DNA of 46,782 nt from Planctomycetota bacterium (lineage in GTDB: Bacteria; Planctomycetota; Phycisphaerae; Phycisphaerales; SM1A02): assembly GCA_022568135.1 (NCBI GenBank), contig JADFFQ010000029.1, positions 1 through 46,782 on the forward strand, in the 5' to 3' direction. Positions 30,832 through 39,324 of the stretch are shown piece by piece. How positions within the stretch are numbered: the first letter of the stretch is position 1; the number at the start of each line of letters is the position of its first letter. The notes beneath the pieces are model-generated. The model ran no database searches and had not been told where the DNA came from. It saw only the letters and a list, made by a program, of their open reading frames with translations. Both the position numbers and the translations under genes were made by a program.

Positions 30832-33741
30832 GTGACGACAGACCTACCACGCGTCGATCTGAGCTACCGCCCAGCGCGAGTGATCGCGTTGCTGGGACTC
30901 ACGGCCACGGCCCTGCTGTCGATCACCGAGGCGCAGTTGCTCTGGGACGGCCCAGCGCCTGTGCTGTTGACTGGCGTCGCCGCCAGCGCCGTCCTGTGGC
31001 TGCTGATGTGCGCCAACGTCGTTCACCGCATGCGGGCCCGAAGGTTGGCCCTTGAGCTGAAGTCACCGGGGAACGGCGGCGAGGCAGCGTCGCCAAGTTC
31101 AGCGGCCGAGATGCCGCACGTCGCGTCAACTGCCGGCCACAAGCACGTCACGACTTGGGTCACCATGCCGCTAGGAATTGTGACGACGGCGATGATCTGG
31201 GAGCCCGCCACGTCTCCCTGGCCCGGCCACACTGAGCTGTTGTGGATCGGCGCGGCCGTCACCATCGTCACCTGGTTGCTGGTCGTCGCAAACGCCGTGA
31301 ACCGCACCGAGGCAACCGATCTCGCGGTGCGTTGCAAGTCGATGCGCAAGCTCGATGAACTGAAGCTCGCGGTGCTGGAGCCCAACGAACCCAAGGACCC
31401 CTCGATCATCGATCTGGCTTACGTCCCGGCGTGGCTCATCCTCCTGCTGGGATTGGTTGCCACCGCGATGCTCTGGCACACCGAGACGCTCATTTGGAAC
31501 ACCAGGACCCCGTTGCTGTTGGTTGGCGCCGCCGTCAGCGCCGTTCTGTGGTTGATGGTCGTCGCCAACGCGCTGAACCGGGCCAGGGCCCGCAAGCTCG
31601 ACGACGAGCTTGGTTCCTTGCGCGAAAGCGAGGCACTTGCCCTGGGAACGCTGGAGTCGGTGGAGGTGTTGATCTCGGCGTGCCTTCCCGACGGAAGCCG
31701 GACGCGGTTCAATTCGCGTTACCTGGACTTCACGGGCAAGACGAAGCAGGAGTTGGCGGAACGCGGCTGGCTGGAATGCGTGCATCCGGATGACCGCCAA
31801 CAGTGTCTCGACACGATCGTGACCCAAGCCGGGCGCGCCGGCGAGGCACGCCAAATCGAGTACTGCATGCTGGGGGGCGATGGCGAGCACCGCTGGGTCC
31901 GTGAGTTCCTCGTGCCGCGCTACGACGGCGACGGGATGCTCCTGGAATACATTGCCACCGCAATTGACATCACGGCCCAGGTCCAAAACGACACCAAGCA
32001 GGATGAGGCCATGGGCAGGTTGCGGGAGGACGCCAGACGGATGAAGTCCGAAGTCTCCAAACTGACGCGCTCCCGCGACCGGCTCCAGAGCAAGGCCGAG
32101 GAGGCCCAGGCCTCCGCCCGCCAGGCCGGCCAACGGCTCGCCACCGCCCGCAGCCAGCTCACCGAGGCCAAGGCTGATCTCAAGACGGCGCAGGCCGAAC
32201 TGCAACGCACCAAGGCTGAGAACAACCGCCTCGCCAAGTCATGCCAGAAGCTCCAGGACGTAGCCAGCTCATTGGAAGCAAAGGAGCAGGATCTTCGCGA
32301 TCAGATCGCACGAGACGCGAAGCAGCTCGGGAAGGCCGAAGTTGACCTGAAAGCCGCGCTGGTGGAACAACAGCGCACCAAGGCAGAGCACAGCCGCCTC
32401 AGCAAGTCATTCGACAAACTTCAGGACGTGATCAGCTCGTTGGAATCCAACGAGCAGGAGCTTCGCAACCAGATCGCCCGTAACCTCAAGCAACACGAGA
32501 AGGCGAAGGAAGCCGGGGACGAGGCCCGCCAGAAGGCCTCACAGCACCGAGCCAAGAGCAATCGACTGACGACTCGCTGTAAAGAGCTCGAAGACGAGCT
32601 CGCCGACGTCCAGGCCAAGCACGCCGAGGCGCTCACCGCCGCCGCCGACCTCACGGCGCAGGCGCGCCAGGCCAAGGAAGCGGCGGGACGCGCCGAGTCG
32701 TCGGCCAAGTCTGCCGCCGGAAAGGTCGAGGCCGGATTGGCCAAGGAAATCCGCACTCAGCTGAATGGTGTCATGAATATGACGGAGCTGCTGGCCAACA
32801 GCGCTCTGGACGAGGCGCAGCGCAACCAGCTGGAAAACGCACAAGCGTCCGCAGAAGCGATGGCCACACTCATCGACCAGGCGCTTGGCCGCACCAGTCA
32901 CTCGCAGGCAAACAAACCCAAGATCCGGCCTTTCGACCTCGGCGCGGTGGCCAACGGCGTTCGAGACCTGTTGCTGGACTCCGCCCGTCAGCGCGGGGTC
33001 ACCATCTCCTGTGCCGTTGACGACGATGTCCCATCTCCGGTCAACGGCGATCCCGTGCAGCTCCGCGAGGTCCTGATGTACCTGATGAACTCGGCGACCC
33101 GGCTCGTCGATGACGGCGAGGTCCGGCTGCGGATATCCCAGGAGGGCTCCACCGTCACACACGTCACGACCCAATTTGAAATTAGCCACGGCAGCGCCCG
33201 GGTGGCGGCCGACGAAATGGAAGCAATGTTCTCGATGAAGACGCTTCCGTCGGACATCAGACCCGGCGAAGCGGTCCCCAGCCAATACCAGGCCGCCGTC
33301 GCCTGGCAGCTTATTTCACAAATGCAGGGGGAGTTCGCGTTCGAACTTCCGGATCAGGGCGGGTTCAGGATCTGGTTCACGATCACGCTGGCCAAGCAAG
33401 CCGTTCGCCAGGATGCCTTGCAACCCGGACGCACCGCGCGGCCCGGCAAACCTCGACTGCCGCAGGAGATGCTGAGGTGCAACTTCGGCGAGGTGGTCGA
33501 ACTTGGAGCCGAGGAATTGCGCGTCAACTGTACCAAGGATCTCAAAGGCACCGTCAAGGTCGAACTACTCGAACTCGACCAGCCGCTGAAGTTACAGGCG
33601 GAGGTGGCCTGGTCGAAGCGCTTGGGGCCGCGCAGGTTCGACGTCGGCCTGCGATTCATCAACGTCACGCCGCAGCAGAGCCGCCAGATCATGGAGGTCG
33701 CAATGGAGCATCGCCGACGCATGGTCCTGCCCCTGGAATAA
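30832..33741 (+). CDS. Membrane PAS-coiled-coil pseudo-histidine kinase with PilZ-like C-terminus
   Basis: The 969-residue protein has three tandem two-TM modules (about 14-70, 104-163, 193-257) and a PAS domain (about 275-385, with CVHPDDRQQC and YIATAIDITAQ). A long coiled coil (about 385-635) contains two tandem ~55-residue repeats. A DHp/HATPase-derived region (635-855) follows, then a PilZ-like domain (about 876-957). The kinase core is degenerate. The phospho-acceptor motif HEIRTPLNG reads KEIRTQLNG (K638); the N-box is MYLMNSATRL without its asparagines; the G1 and G2 glycine boxes are replaced by EISHGSARVA and QYQAAVAWQL. It probably works as a signalling scaffold. The start is GTG 30832 with GGAGAG upstream. 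Confidence 0.82.
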   Translation: MTTDLPRVDLSYRPARVIALLGLTATALLSITEAQLLWDGPAPVLLTGVAASAVLWLLMCANVVHRMRARRLALELKSPGNGGEAASPSSAAEMPHVASTAGHKHVTTWVTMPLGIVTTAMIWEPATSPWPGHTELLWIGAAVTIVTWLLVVANAVNRTEATDLAVRCKSMRKLDELKLAVLEPNEPKDPSIIDLAYVPAWLILLLGLVATAMLWHTETLIWNTRTPLLLVGAAVSAVLWLMVVANALNRARARKLDDELGSLRESEALALGTLESVEVLISACLPDGSRTRFNSRYLDFTGKTKQELAERGWLECVHPDDRQQCLDTIVTQAGRAGEARQIEYCMLGGDGEHRWVREFLVPRYDGDGMLLEYIATAIDITAQVQNDTKQDEAMGRLREDARRMKSEVSKLTRSRDRLQSKAEEAQASARQAGQRLATARSQLTEAKADLKTAQAELQRTKAENNRLAKSCQKLQDVASSLEAKEQDLRDQIARDAKQLGKAEVDLKAALVEQQRTKAEHSRLSKSFDKLQDVISSLESNEQELRNQIARNLKQHEKAKEAGDEARQKASQHRAKSNRLTTRCKELEDELADVQAKHAEALTAAADLTAQARQAKEAAGRAESSAKSAAGKVEAGLAKEIRTQLNGVMNMTELLANSALDEAQRNQLENAQASAEAMATLIDQALGRTSHSQANKPKIRPFDLGAVANGVRDLLLDSARQRGVTISCAVDDDVPSPVNGDPVQLREVLMYLMNSATRLVDDGEVRLRISQEGSTVTHVTTQFEISHGSARVAADEMEAMFSMKTLPSDIRPGEAVPSQYQAAVAWQLISQMQGEFAFELPDQGGFRIWFTITLAKQAVRQDALQPGRTARPGKPRLPQEMLRCNFGEVVELGAEELRVNCTKDLKGTVKVELLELDQPLKLQAEVAWSKRLGPRRFDVGLRFINVTPQQSRQIMEVAMEHRRRMVLPLE

Positions 33742-33867
33742 CGTCAGGTCCAGGTGAGCATCACAGCGACCACGCCGTCGATGCGGCCGATGTGACGCTG
33801 CGGTCGGGGGCGTGGCCGGGGGGTGAATGCGTCGAACCGCGCTGCCTTCCTCCGGCTGAGACCGGTG

Positions 33868-33899
33868 CCCCGGCCGATCCCGGCTGGGGATTTTCTTTC
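33868..33899 (+). terminator. Terminator hairpin after the pseudokinase gene
   Basis: CCCCGGCCG-ATCC-CGGCTGGGG (9-bp stem with one G-T) followed by ATTTTCTTTC. The downstream TTTTCTTTCGGCCGCGCC is identical to the sequence after the CotH gene terminator. Confidence 0.75.
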
Positions 33900-33911
33900 G
33901 GCCGCGCCTGA

Positions 33912-33962
33912 ACCACCGGTATCCTCGACCTGCTGACGCTGCTGGCCAACTGGGGACCGTGC
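33912..33962 (+). pseudogene. Orphan dockerin-like segment
   Basis: Translates as TTGILDLLTLLANWGPC with no start, and follows the terminator by about 15 bp. It is nearly identical in protein sequence to the dockerin tails at 23605 and 28041. It is not fused to any gene; the downstream codons run on without a sensible product. Confidence 0.7.
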
Positions 33963-34099
33963 GCACGAGTGCTGGGCAGCGTTCGGCCGGGCCGCACGTC
34001 GCGGCCTTCGAACCTTGAACTCAACTACAATGCTGTGTGTCCGGTTCGGCGCGCCGTCGCGCGGCCCGCAGCTGAGCTCCATCCGTTGGCTGGCAAACC

Positions 34100-34435
34100 A
34101 TGAAGGCGATTCCTTATCGTACGAAGTTCTGCGTAGCGCTTCTGGCAATTCTTGGCTGGCTGTTCATCGCCAGGACCCTGTTGCGGCTCGTTCCGGTTAC
34201 AGTGAGTCAGGACGCGCTGATTCGAGGGGAGAATCCTTTGTGTTGGTGGCCGCTAGTGTCCGGTGCGGCGCTGGCGCTCGGCCCCAGTTTGCTCATTGCC
34301 ACCATTGCAGTTCCTCTGGTTCGCCAAAATCTGCGGGCCAAGCGCGGCCGGTGCCTTCCTTGCGGCTACGACCTGCGCGGCGACTTGGCACGAGGCTGCC
34401 CCGAGTGCGGCTGGCGGCGCGAGCCAGCCTCGTAG
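34100..34435 (+). CDS. Small membrane protein with C-terminal zinc ribbon
   Basis: The 111-residue protein has two hydrophobic segments (about 11-30 and 50-73) followed by a C-terminal zinc ribbon, CLPCGYDLRGDLARGCPECG. The four Cys of the CxxC pairs are all present. The CGYDLRG-type ribbon is very common in planctomycete membrane proteins and is one of the taxonomic clues. The ribbon should face the cytoplasm. Function is unknown. ATG 34100 begins directly before the first membrane segment. It is a single gene, separate from the MFS gene 154 bp downstream. Confidence 0.7.
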   Translation: MKAIPYRTKFCVALLAILGWLFIARTLLRLVPVTVSQDALIRGENPLCWWPLVSGAALALGPSLLIATIAVPLVRQNLRAKRGRCLPCGYDLRGDLARGCPECGWRREPAS

Positions 34436-34589
34436 AATGTCACCGTGAAACGCCGCCTGTGCACGCTCGCGTTGTTCCTGCCGCTCGATACGGTGTTCAC
34501 CGTATGACCGACTGGCCAGTCTATGGGGTGTTGTGTGCGCGCGGCACCGGCGGGCTTGCCTCGACCGTTCAATGCGCCAAAGGTAGTCC

Positions 34590-35978
34590 GTGAGTCCTCT
34601 CAGCCTGGCCATCAACACCATCACCAAAGCGATCACGTCCTTCCACCCCAGGTCGATGCCGCGTCTAAGTCGATGGCACTACCGGCGCGAACTGGCGGTG
34701 TGGTCGTTGCTGCCCGTGGCCCTGGGGGCGGTCGAGGGCGGCGTGACCGGCGTCCTGGCCAAGAACGCGTTTGAGGGGACCGTGGGTCCGGCCGCCTTGA
34801 GCTTGGCGGTGGCTGTCCTGCAGGGCGCTCCCGCCCTGGCCAATGTCGTCAGCTTTCTGTGGGCGGCGCTGGGCCACGGCCGGCACAAGATCCGACTCAT
34901 TGCATCGCTACAGCTCTTGATGGTCCTGATGGTGGCGTTGATCGCGCTGGCGCCGCGCACCGGGGCGGGTCTCCTGATTCTCGTCGTCGGCGCCGTTGGG
35001 GCGCGGATGGCCTGGGCGGGGGTAGTGACGCTGCGCTCTACCGTGTGGCGGGCCAACTACCCGCGCCACGCACGAGCAACCCTCGCGGGCAAGCTCGCCA
35101 CGGTCCAGGCGATTCTGATGGCGGCCACCGCGTACGCCATCGGATGGGCCATGAGCTTCAACCCCGAAGCCTTCCGCATCATGTATCCGGCGGCGGCGGG
35201 CATCGGTCTGATTGGAGTGCTGGTCTACAGCGGCATGCGGATGCGCGGTCACCGCGCCGTGATCCGAGCCGAACTGGACGCAAAAGAATCGAGCGGCTCA
35301 CTCTTCAATCCGCTGCAATGGCGAGCATTGCTGCTGGCCGACGCCAAGTTCCGGCGATACATGACCTGCATGTTCGTCTTCGGCGCCGGCAACCTCATGG
35401 TGGGCGCGCCGTTGATCATCATGCTCAAGGATCGATTCCAGTTCAATGAAGCAAAGTCCGTGGCGATCATGACCACGATCCCACTTCTGCTCATGCCGTT
35501 GAGCATCCCGATGTGGTCTCGACTCCTTGACCGTGTGCATGTCCTTCAATTTCGGGCCGTTCACAGTTGGACGTTCGTCGGTGCCACCGCCACCGTGCTC
35601 ATCGCAGCGCTGACGATGCAGCCCTGGCTGCTCTTCCTGGCAGCAACGTTCAAGGGGATCGCATACGGCGGCGGGGTGCTGGCGTGGAACCTGGGACACC
35701 ACGACTTCGCGCCCGTCGAGAAGGCTTCGCAATACATGGGCGTACACGTCACCCTCACCGGCATCCGGGGGCTACTGGCCCCGATCGTCGGGGTGAGCGT
35801 GTATGAGGCGTTGGAATGGCTCGAGCCAGGCGCGGGCGCGTGGGTGTTTGCGATATGCCTGAGCTTGACCCTTATCGGGGCGGTGTGGTTCGTGCTGATG
35901 CGACGGACGTTGACCGGTCGCGGCGGCAATGCCGATTTCGAGGCTGGCCCACCCGTGCAGCCTCCTGCGGCCGCTTGA
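34590..35978 (+). CDS. Major facilitator superfamily transporter
   Basis: The 462-residue polytopic protein has about 11-12 TM segments in two halves, split by a charged central loop (about 225-250, MRMRGHRAVIRAELDAKESS). The length and layout are those of an MFS permease. Residues such as GVVTLRSTVWRANYPRHARA in the first half resemble the interhelical basic loop of the family. The substrate cannot be predicted from the sequence or the neighbours. The start is GTG 34590 with AAAGG seven bases upstream. The C-terminus is a short Pro/Ala-rich cytoplasmic tail. It lies in a run of small unrelated genes, so no operon is claimed. Confidence 0.78.
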   Translation: MSPLSLAINTITKAITSFHPRSMPRLSRWHYRRELAVWSLLPVALGAVEGGVTGVLAKNAFEGTVGPAALSLAVAVLQGAPALANVVSFLWAALGHGRHKIRLIASLQLLMVLMVALIALAPRTGAGLLILVVGAVGARMAWAGVVTLRSTVWRANYPRHARATLAGKLATVQAILMAATAYAIGWAMSFNPEAFRIMYPAAAGIGLIGVLVYSGMRMRGHRAVIRAELDAKESSGSLFNPLQWRALLLADAKFRRYMTCMFVFGAGNLMVGAPLIIMLKDRFQFNEAKSVAIMTTIPLLLMPLSIPMWSRLLDRVHVLQFRAVHSWTFVGATATVLIAALTMQPWLLFLAATFKGIAYGGGVLAWNLGHHDFAPVEKASQYMGVHVTLTGIRGLLAPIVGVSVYEALEWLEPGAGAWVFAICLSLTLIGAVWFVLMRRTLTGRGGNADFEAGPPVQPPAAA

Positions 35979-36044
35979 GCCGCGGTGCGGTCACCTCAAT
36001 TCCGGTCATAATGGACGTCTCACAATCCCCACGGGAGATTCTCC

Positions 36045-36428
36045 ATGTTGCATTACCTCGCTCATCTCATCGCACTGTCAGCAGCGGCATCGTTCTTGAT
36101 CGGTTGCCAGTCACAGATCGATCCAGCCCCGATGGGTAGTCAACAAGAAGCGTCGCCCGAGACCGCGGCCCAACAGTATCGGGAGGTCATTGTCGATGCC
36201 GCATGTGGCCAGTGCCAGTTCGGTCTGCCGGGATCGGATTGCGACCTCGCCGTCCGAATCGACGGAGTGTCGTACTTCGTTGATGGCACTGGGATCGACG
36301 ACCATGGCGACGCGCATTCCTCGGATGGATTTTGCAATGCGGTACAGCCTGCACGTGTGAGTGGTCAAGTCCAAGAGGGCCGCTTCGTGGCCACGCACTT
36401 CGAGGTGCTGCCTGGCACAAGCGAGTGA
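36045..36428 (+). CDS. DUF6370-like lipoprotein
   Basis: The 127-residue protein has a lipoprotein signal with lipobox LIGC (C21). Its mature domain has the DUF6370 signature: DAACGQCQFGLPGSDCDLAV, then YFVDGTGIDDHGDAHSSDGF followed by CNAV. The CxxC, Cys and HGDAH pattern suggests metal or redox binding in the periplasm, but the function of the family is not known to me. GGGAG lies eight bases upstream of ATG 36045. An orphan dockerin fragment starts 30 bp past its stop in another frame. Confidence 0.72.
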   Translation: MLHYLAHLIALSAAASFLIGCQSQIDPAPMGSQQEASPETAAQQYREVIVDAACGQCQFGLPGSDCDLAVRIDGVSYFVDGTGIDDHGDAHSSDGFCNAVQPARVSGQVQEGRFVATHFEVLPGTSE

Positions 36429-36457
36429 TGAGCATGGCCGGCGGCGGCGGTGTGACG

Positions 36458-36499
36458 AACCTCATCGAACCGCTGGCCAACTGGGGACCATGCACGTGA
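36458..36499 (+). pseudogene. Orphan dockerin-like segment with stop codon
   Basis: Translates as NLIEPLANWGPCT followed by TGA (36497-36499), a shortened form of the LLTLLANWGPC tail. It is not in frame with the lipoprotein gene just upstream. No hairpin terminator is evident before it. Confidence 0.5.
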
Positions 36500-36500
36500 G

Positions 36501-36538
36501 CGAAACGTCGAAACGCCGAAAGGTCAAAGCGCCGACAC
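36501..36538. repeat. Degenerate ~8-bp repeat
   Basis: Successive units CGAAACG, TCGAAACG, CCGAAAGG and TCAAAGCG lie immediately after the orphan dockerin stop. The following interval to 36703 shows no gene. Confidence 0.45.
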
Positions 36539-36703
36539 ACATAGCGCGCAAGTCATCGCGATCGGCTTGCACCATCGGCCCATTGTCATTTCGGCGCCTG
36601 GGCCGCCGGCGGATGCGTGTGACGAGGGGGGCTCTCGCCCGGCGGGAGCTGCCAGCGTGCGGAGGGTCGCTGGCGGCGTCAATGTGCTGCGGCTCCTTTT
36701 GCC

Positions 36704-37855
36704 CTAAAGGCCGCGGAAGGTAAGGTCCACCAATTCGCCGGGGCGAAGAGTGAGCCCGGTCGGCATAGCGATACGCACCGGCAATCCCCACTCCAAGACG
36801 TTGGGATTGCGAAGCTGATGGAGTGGCACCGGCTCGATCTGCGCCCCGACGTGGTTAACCCACGTCCGTACCATCTTTCGATCTGTCGAGCGGACCGCCA
36901 CATCGACCGCCATTCCGACTGTCGGCTCGAGGCGCCGGTGCTGGCGGAGGTACGCGACGATGTCCCGGCCGTGTTCATCCGCAATGCTCAGGATGGGGTC
37001 ACCGGCGCGCACAGCCTGGCCGGGTCGGAAATACACGGCACTGATCGTTCCACGGATGGGAGAGCGAATCTCAAGCGACTCGACGTGAATCTCCAGCTCG
37101 CGGATTCTGGCCTCCTGGGTGGAGATCTCCGAGCGGATCGGCTCCAGGAACGCTTCCAGATAGGCCGGTGGAGGCGTCGGCTGAGCCTTGATCCGCTCGG
37201 CGGCGTCGGCCATCTGCGCCTCTGCTTCGGCCAGGGCTTGCCGGTTGGCGTCAATGCGCTGCTCAACCTCGTCGCGCTGTAGCTGCATGGTGACCAGGCG
37301 GAACTGCGTCTCCGCCCCCCGGCCATGCGCCCTTCGCATCGCCTGGTACTCCTCATCGAGACGGCGCAGCTCGATGCGGTCGGTTTCGAGTTGCGTCTTG
37401 CGGTCGAGGATATCCAGGCGGAGGCGTTCGCTATCGACGGCCAGACGCCGGGCCTCATCCATGTGGTCGTGCTGGCGATCCGCCTGCATCTGGCGCACGC
37501 GGGCTTCGGCTGCGGCAAGCTCGTGCTCGATGCGAAACAGATCGGTTCGCAGCGTCGCCAGCGACGCCAACGCCGGGCGGTCGTCGAGCTTGGCAATGAC
37601 TTCGCCAGCCATGACGACATCGAAGGGCTCCAACTGTCGTCCCGGCAACGGGGTAAGCACACCGTCCATCTGGCTGGCTGTGTTGATTCGGACGGCCTGG
37701 ACTTCGCCCACGACATTCGGCAGGCCGGCGTGCCCACTCCACAGCCAGACCGTCAGCGATGCGGTCCCCGCGAACAGCAAGCCGGGCAGCACCTGAGTAC
37801 GAATCCGGCGCCACCGCTGAGACCAGGGTGTTCGAATGTGAGCTGCACCCGCCAT
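36704..37855 (-). CDS. HlyD-family membrane fusion protein
   Basis: The 383-residue protein has one N-terminal TM anchor (about 21-40) and a split biotinyl-lipoyl-like domain: the first half at about 50-92 (GVLTPLPGRQLEPFDVVMAG), the second at about 262-290 (IRSPIRGTISAVYFRPGQAV). A long coiled-coil hairpin (about 95-245) sits between them, and a beta-barrel C-terminus follows. It would sit in the periplasm as an adaptor for an exporter, but no inner-membrane pump gene is adjacent. It is the last gene of the VTC-DUF4956-HlyD operon and starts 3 bp after the DUF4956 stop. Here it may bridge the DUF4956 protein to the outer layers of the envelope. Confidence 0.8.
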   Translation of the reverse strand: MAGAAHIRTPWSQRWRRIRTQVLPGLLFAGTASLTVWLWSGHAGLPNVVGEVQAVRINTASQMDGVLTPLPGRQLEPFDVVMAGEVIAKLDDRPALASLATLRTDLFRIEHELAAAEARVRQMQADRQHDHMDEARRLAVDSERLRLDILDRKTQLETDRIELRRLDEEYQAMRRAHGRGAETQFRLVTMQLQRDEVEQRIDANRQALAEAEAQMADAAERIKAQPTPPPAYLEAFLEPIRSEISTQEARIRELEIHVESLEIRSPIRGTISAVYFRPGQAVRAGDPILSIADEHGRDIVAYLRQHRRLEPTVGMAVDVAVRSTDRKMVRTWVNHVGAQIEPVPLHQLRNPNVLEWGLPVRIAMPTGLTLRPGELVDLTFRGL

Positions 37856-37858
37856 ACG

Positions 37859-38551
37859 CTAAAGCTCCGACTCGTCTTCGCGCTGGTAAAGCGACGCGTC
37901 TGCGACGCCGTCCGTGGCGCGCACTTCTGAGAGCACTTCACCGCTGCGAGACGGATCCCGCAACAGCAGACGGTAGGACATCTCCACCCCCGCGTCGGTT
38001 GCGCTGCGCTGGCTGGCCAGCTCCACCCGTGTACTGTGACGACGCAGCAGCGGGCGCAGAAGCCTCATCGCATCGCCCTCGCCCGTCCAGTGCAGCGAAA
38101 GGATCACGTCATAGCGATGCCGAGCGCCGAACGACACCAGGCGAAGGTACAGAAAAATTGCACTGACGAAGACGCACCCCAGCAGTGCGGTGCTGAACCG
38201 CGTGGTGCCCACCGCCATGCCCAAGACCATGACCCACAGAATGAAGGTGGTGTCGCGCGTGTCCTTGAGCACGTTGCGGAACCGAACAACGGCGAACACC
38301 GCCAGCAGACCGAACGCGATGAAAATGTTTCCCGCCATCAGCAGCATCAGCAGTGACACGATGACCGGGATGCCAACCAGCGAACCGACGAACACGCGGG
38401 AATAGGACAGCCCCGTGTGCGTCCACATGTAGATCCAAGCCGCGATATGCCCGAGGCAGAACGACAGGAGCATCGCCAGGAGCACCGTCTCCGGCTCAGG
38501 TGTCCCTGCTGCAGAATCACCGCGCCAAAACATCTCCATCCAACTGTTCAT
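37859..38551 (-). CDS. DUF4956 family membrane protein
   Basis: The 230-residue protein has about four TM segments between residues 20 and 145. The DUF4956-type stretch GLLAVFAVVRFRNVLKDTRD, then TTFILWVMVLGMAVG, is followed by a soluble C-terminal domain (about 150-230). DUF4956 genes recurrently neighbour VTC-domain genes and CotH genes. ATG 38551 overlaps the stop of the VTC gene by 4 bp, implying translational coupling; the frame extends upstream but only in the shadow of the VTC gene. Function is unknown; a role in moving or organising the VTC product is inference. Confidence 0.82.
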   Translation of the reverse strand: MNSWMEMFWRGDSAAGTPEPETVLLAMLLSFCLGHIAAWIYMWTHTGLSYSRVFVGSLVGIPVIVSLLMLLMAGNIFIAFGLLAVFAVVRFRNVLKDTRDTTFILWVMVLGMAVGTTRFSTALLGCVFVSAIFLYLRLVSFGARHRYDVILSLHWTGEGDAMRLLRPLLRRHSTRVELASQRSATDAGVEMSYRLLLRDPSRSGEVLSEVRATDGVADASLYQREDESEL

Positions 38552-39324
38552 ACCTCGACCCCCTGATTCTGAGGCATCAACCGAAACTCCCGCGTCCGTA
38601 ACGAACGCACGCAGGTCACGTACTTGGGCATGCGGCACCGCTCCAGATTGAAGATCTGAACCATGTCGCTCATCCAACTCGGGAAGCGATTGCTGAATTT
38701 CAACTCCAGAATAACGCCACCGAGCCGGGGATGGAACCCGCCGTTGGGATTTGCCGGCGCCAGCCCGCGCTCGTATTTGCTGGCCGAAAGCTGTCGATCG
38801 AAGTTCAGGCGCACGCTGTTGCCGATCGCAGGGATATAGGCCTCGCGGGTATAGGTCACAAAGACTTGTCCGTGTGCTTGAATCGCGCTGCGCAGGTCGC
38901 AGAAACGGTGCAGGGCGCGGAGACCCTCGGCATTCCCATTCGCGAGGTCTGTTTGTTTGGGCCGATGACCGGCCAGCAGCCCCGGGATCGACGACCGCCG
39001 GACCGCAGCACGCTCCTTGAGAACGACGTTGTCCGCCCGGCGCTTGATCTCGAAGTAGGCGGGGCTTTGCGGTGAGTCGTCATAGAAGCGGATGCGGAGC
39101 TTGAAGCGGTTCCTCACGCCGTCCAGCGTGGCCCGGCACAAGGTCAGGTCCGCACTGTCCAGGTAGAGGCTGCAGACCGTGTACGCACAATGCTGCTGGG
39201 GCTCGCCGTACCCATCGGGCTCCAGGTACCGGCGAGCGAAGTCTCGAACCGCGCCGGCACACCGCTCACTGATGATGTACTTCAGCTCAAACCGGCTGGC
39301 CTGAATCTGATGACGCAAACCCAT
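38548..39324 (-). CDS. VTC-domain (polyphosphate polymerase-like) protein
   Basis: The 258-residue protein matches the bacterial VTC domain, a triphosphate-tunnel fold. It has SRFELKYIISE near the N-terminus, then CSLYLDSADL, FKLRIRFYDD, YFEIKRRADNVVLKERAAV, TYTREAYI and VILELKFSNRFPSWM. The basic and acidic residues lining the tunnel (ELK, KLRIR, EIKRR, LELKF) are present, so it may be an active polyphosphate-forming enzyme. It heads an operon with DUF4956 and HlyD-like genes and is divergent from the CotH-protein gene. That gene set is seen together in other bacteria. The start ATG 39324 immediately precedes the first motif. Confidence 0.82.
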   Translation of the reverse strand: MGLRHQIQASRFELKYIISERCAGAVRDFARRYLEPDGYGEPQQHCAYTVCSLYLDSADLTLCRATLDGVRNRFKLRIRFYDDSPQSPAYFEIKRRADNVVLKERAAVRRSSIPGLLAGHRPKQTDLANGNAEGLRALHRFCDLRSAIQAHGQVFVTYTREAYIPAIGNSVRLNFDRQLSASKYERGLAPANPNGGFHPRLGGVILELKFSNRFPSWMSDMVQIFNLERCRMPKYVTCVRSLRTREFRLMPQNQGVEV

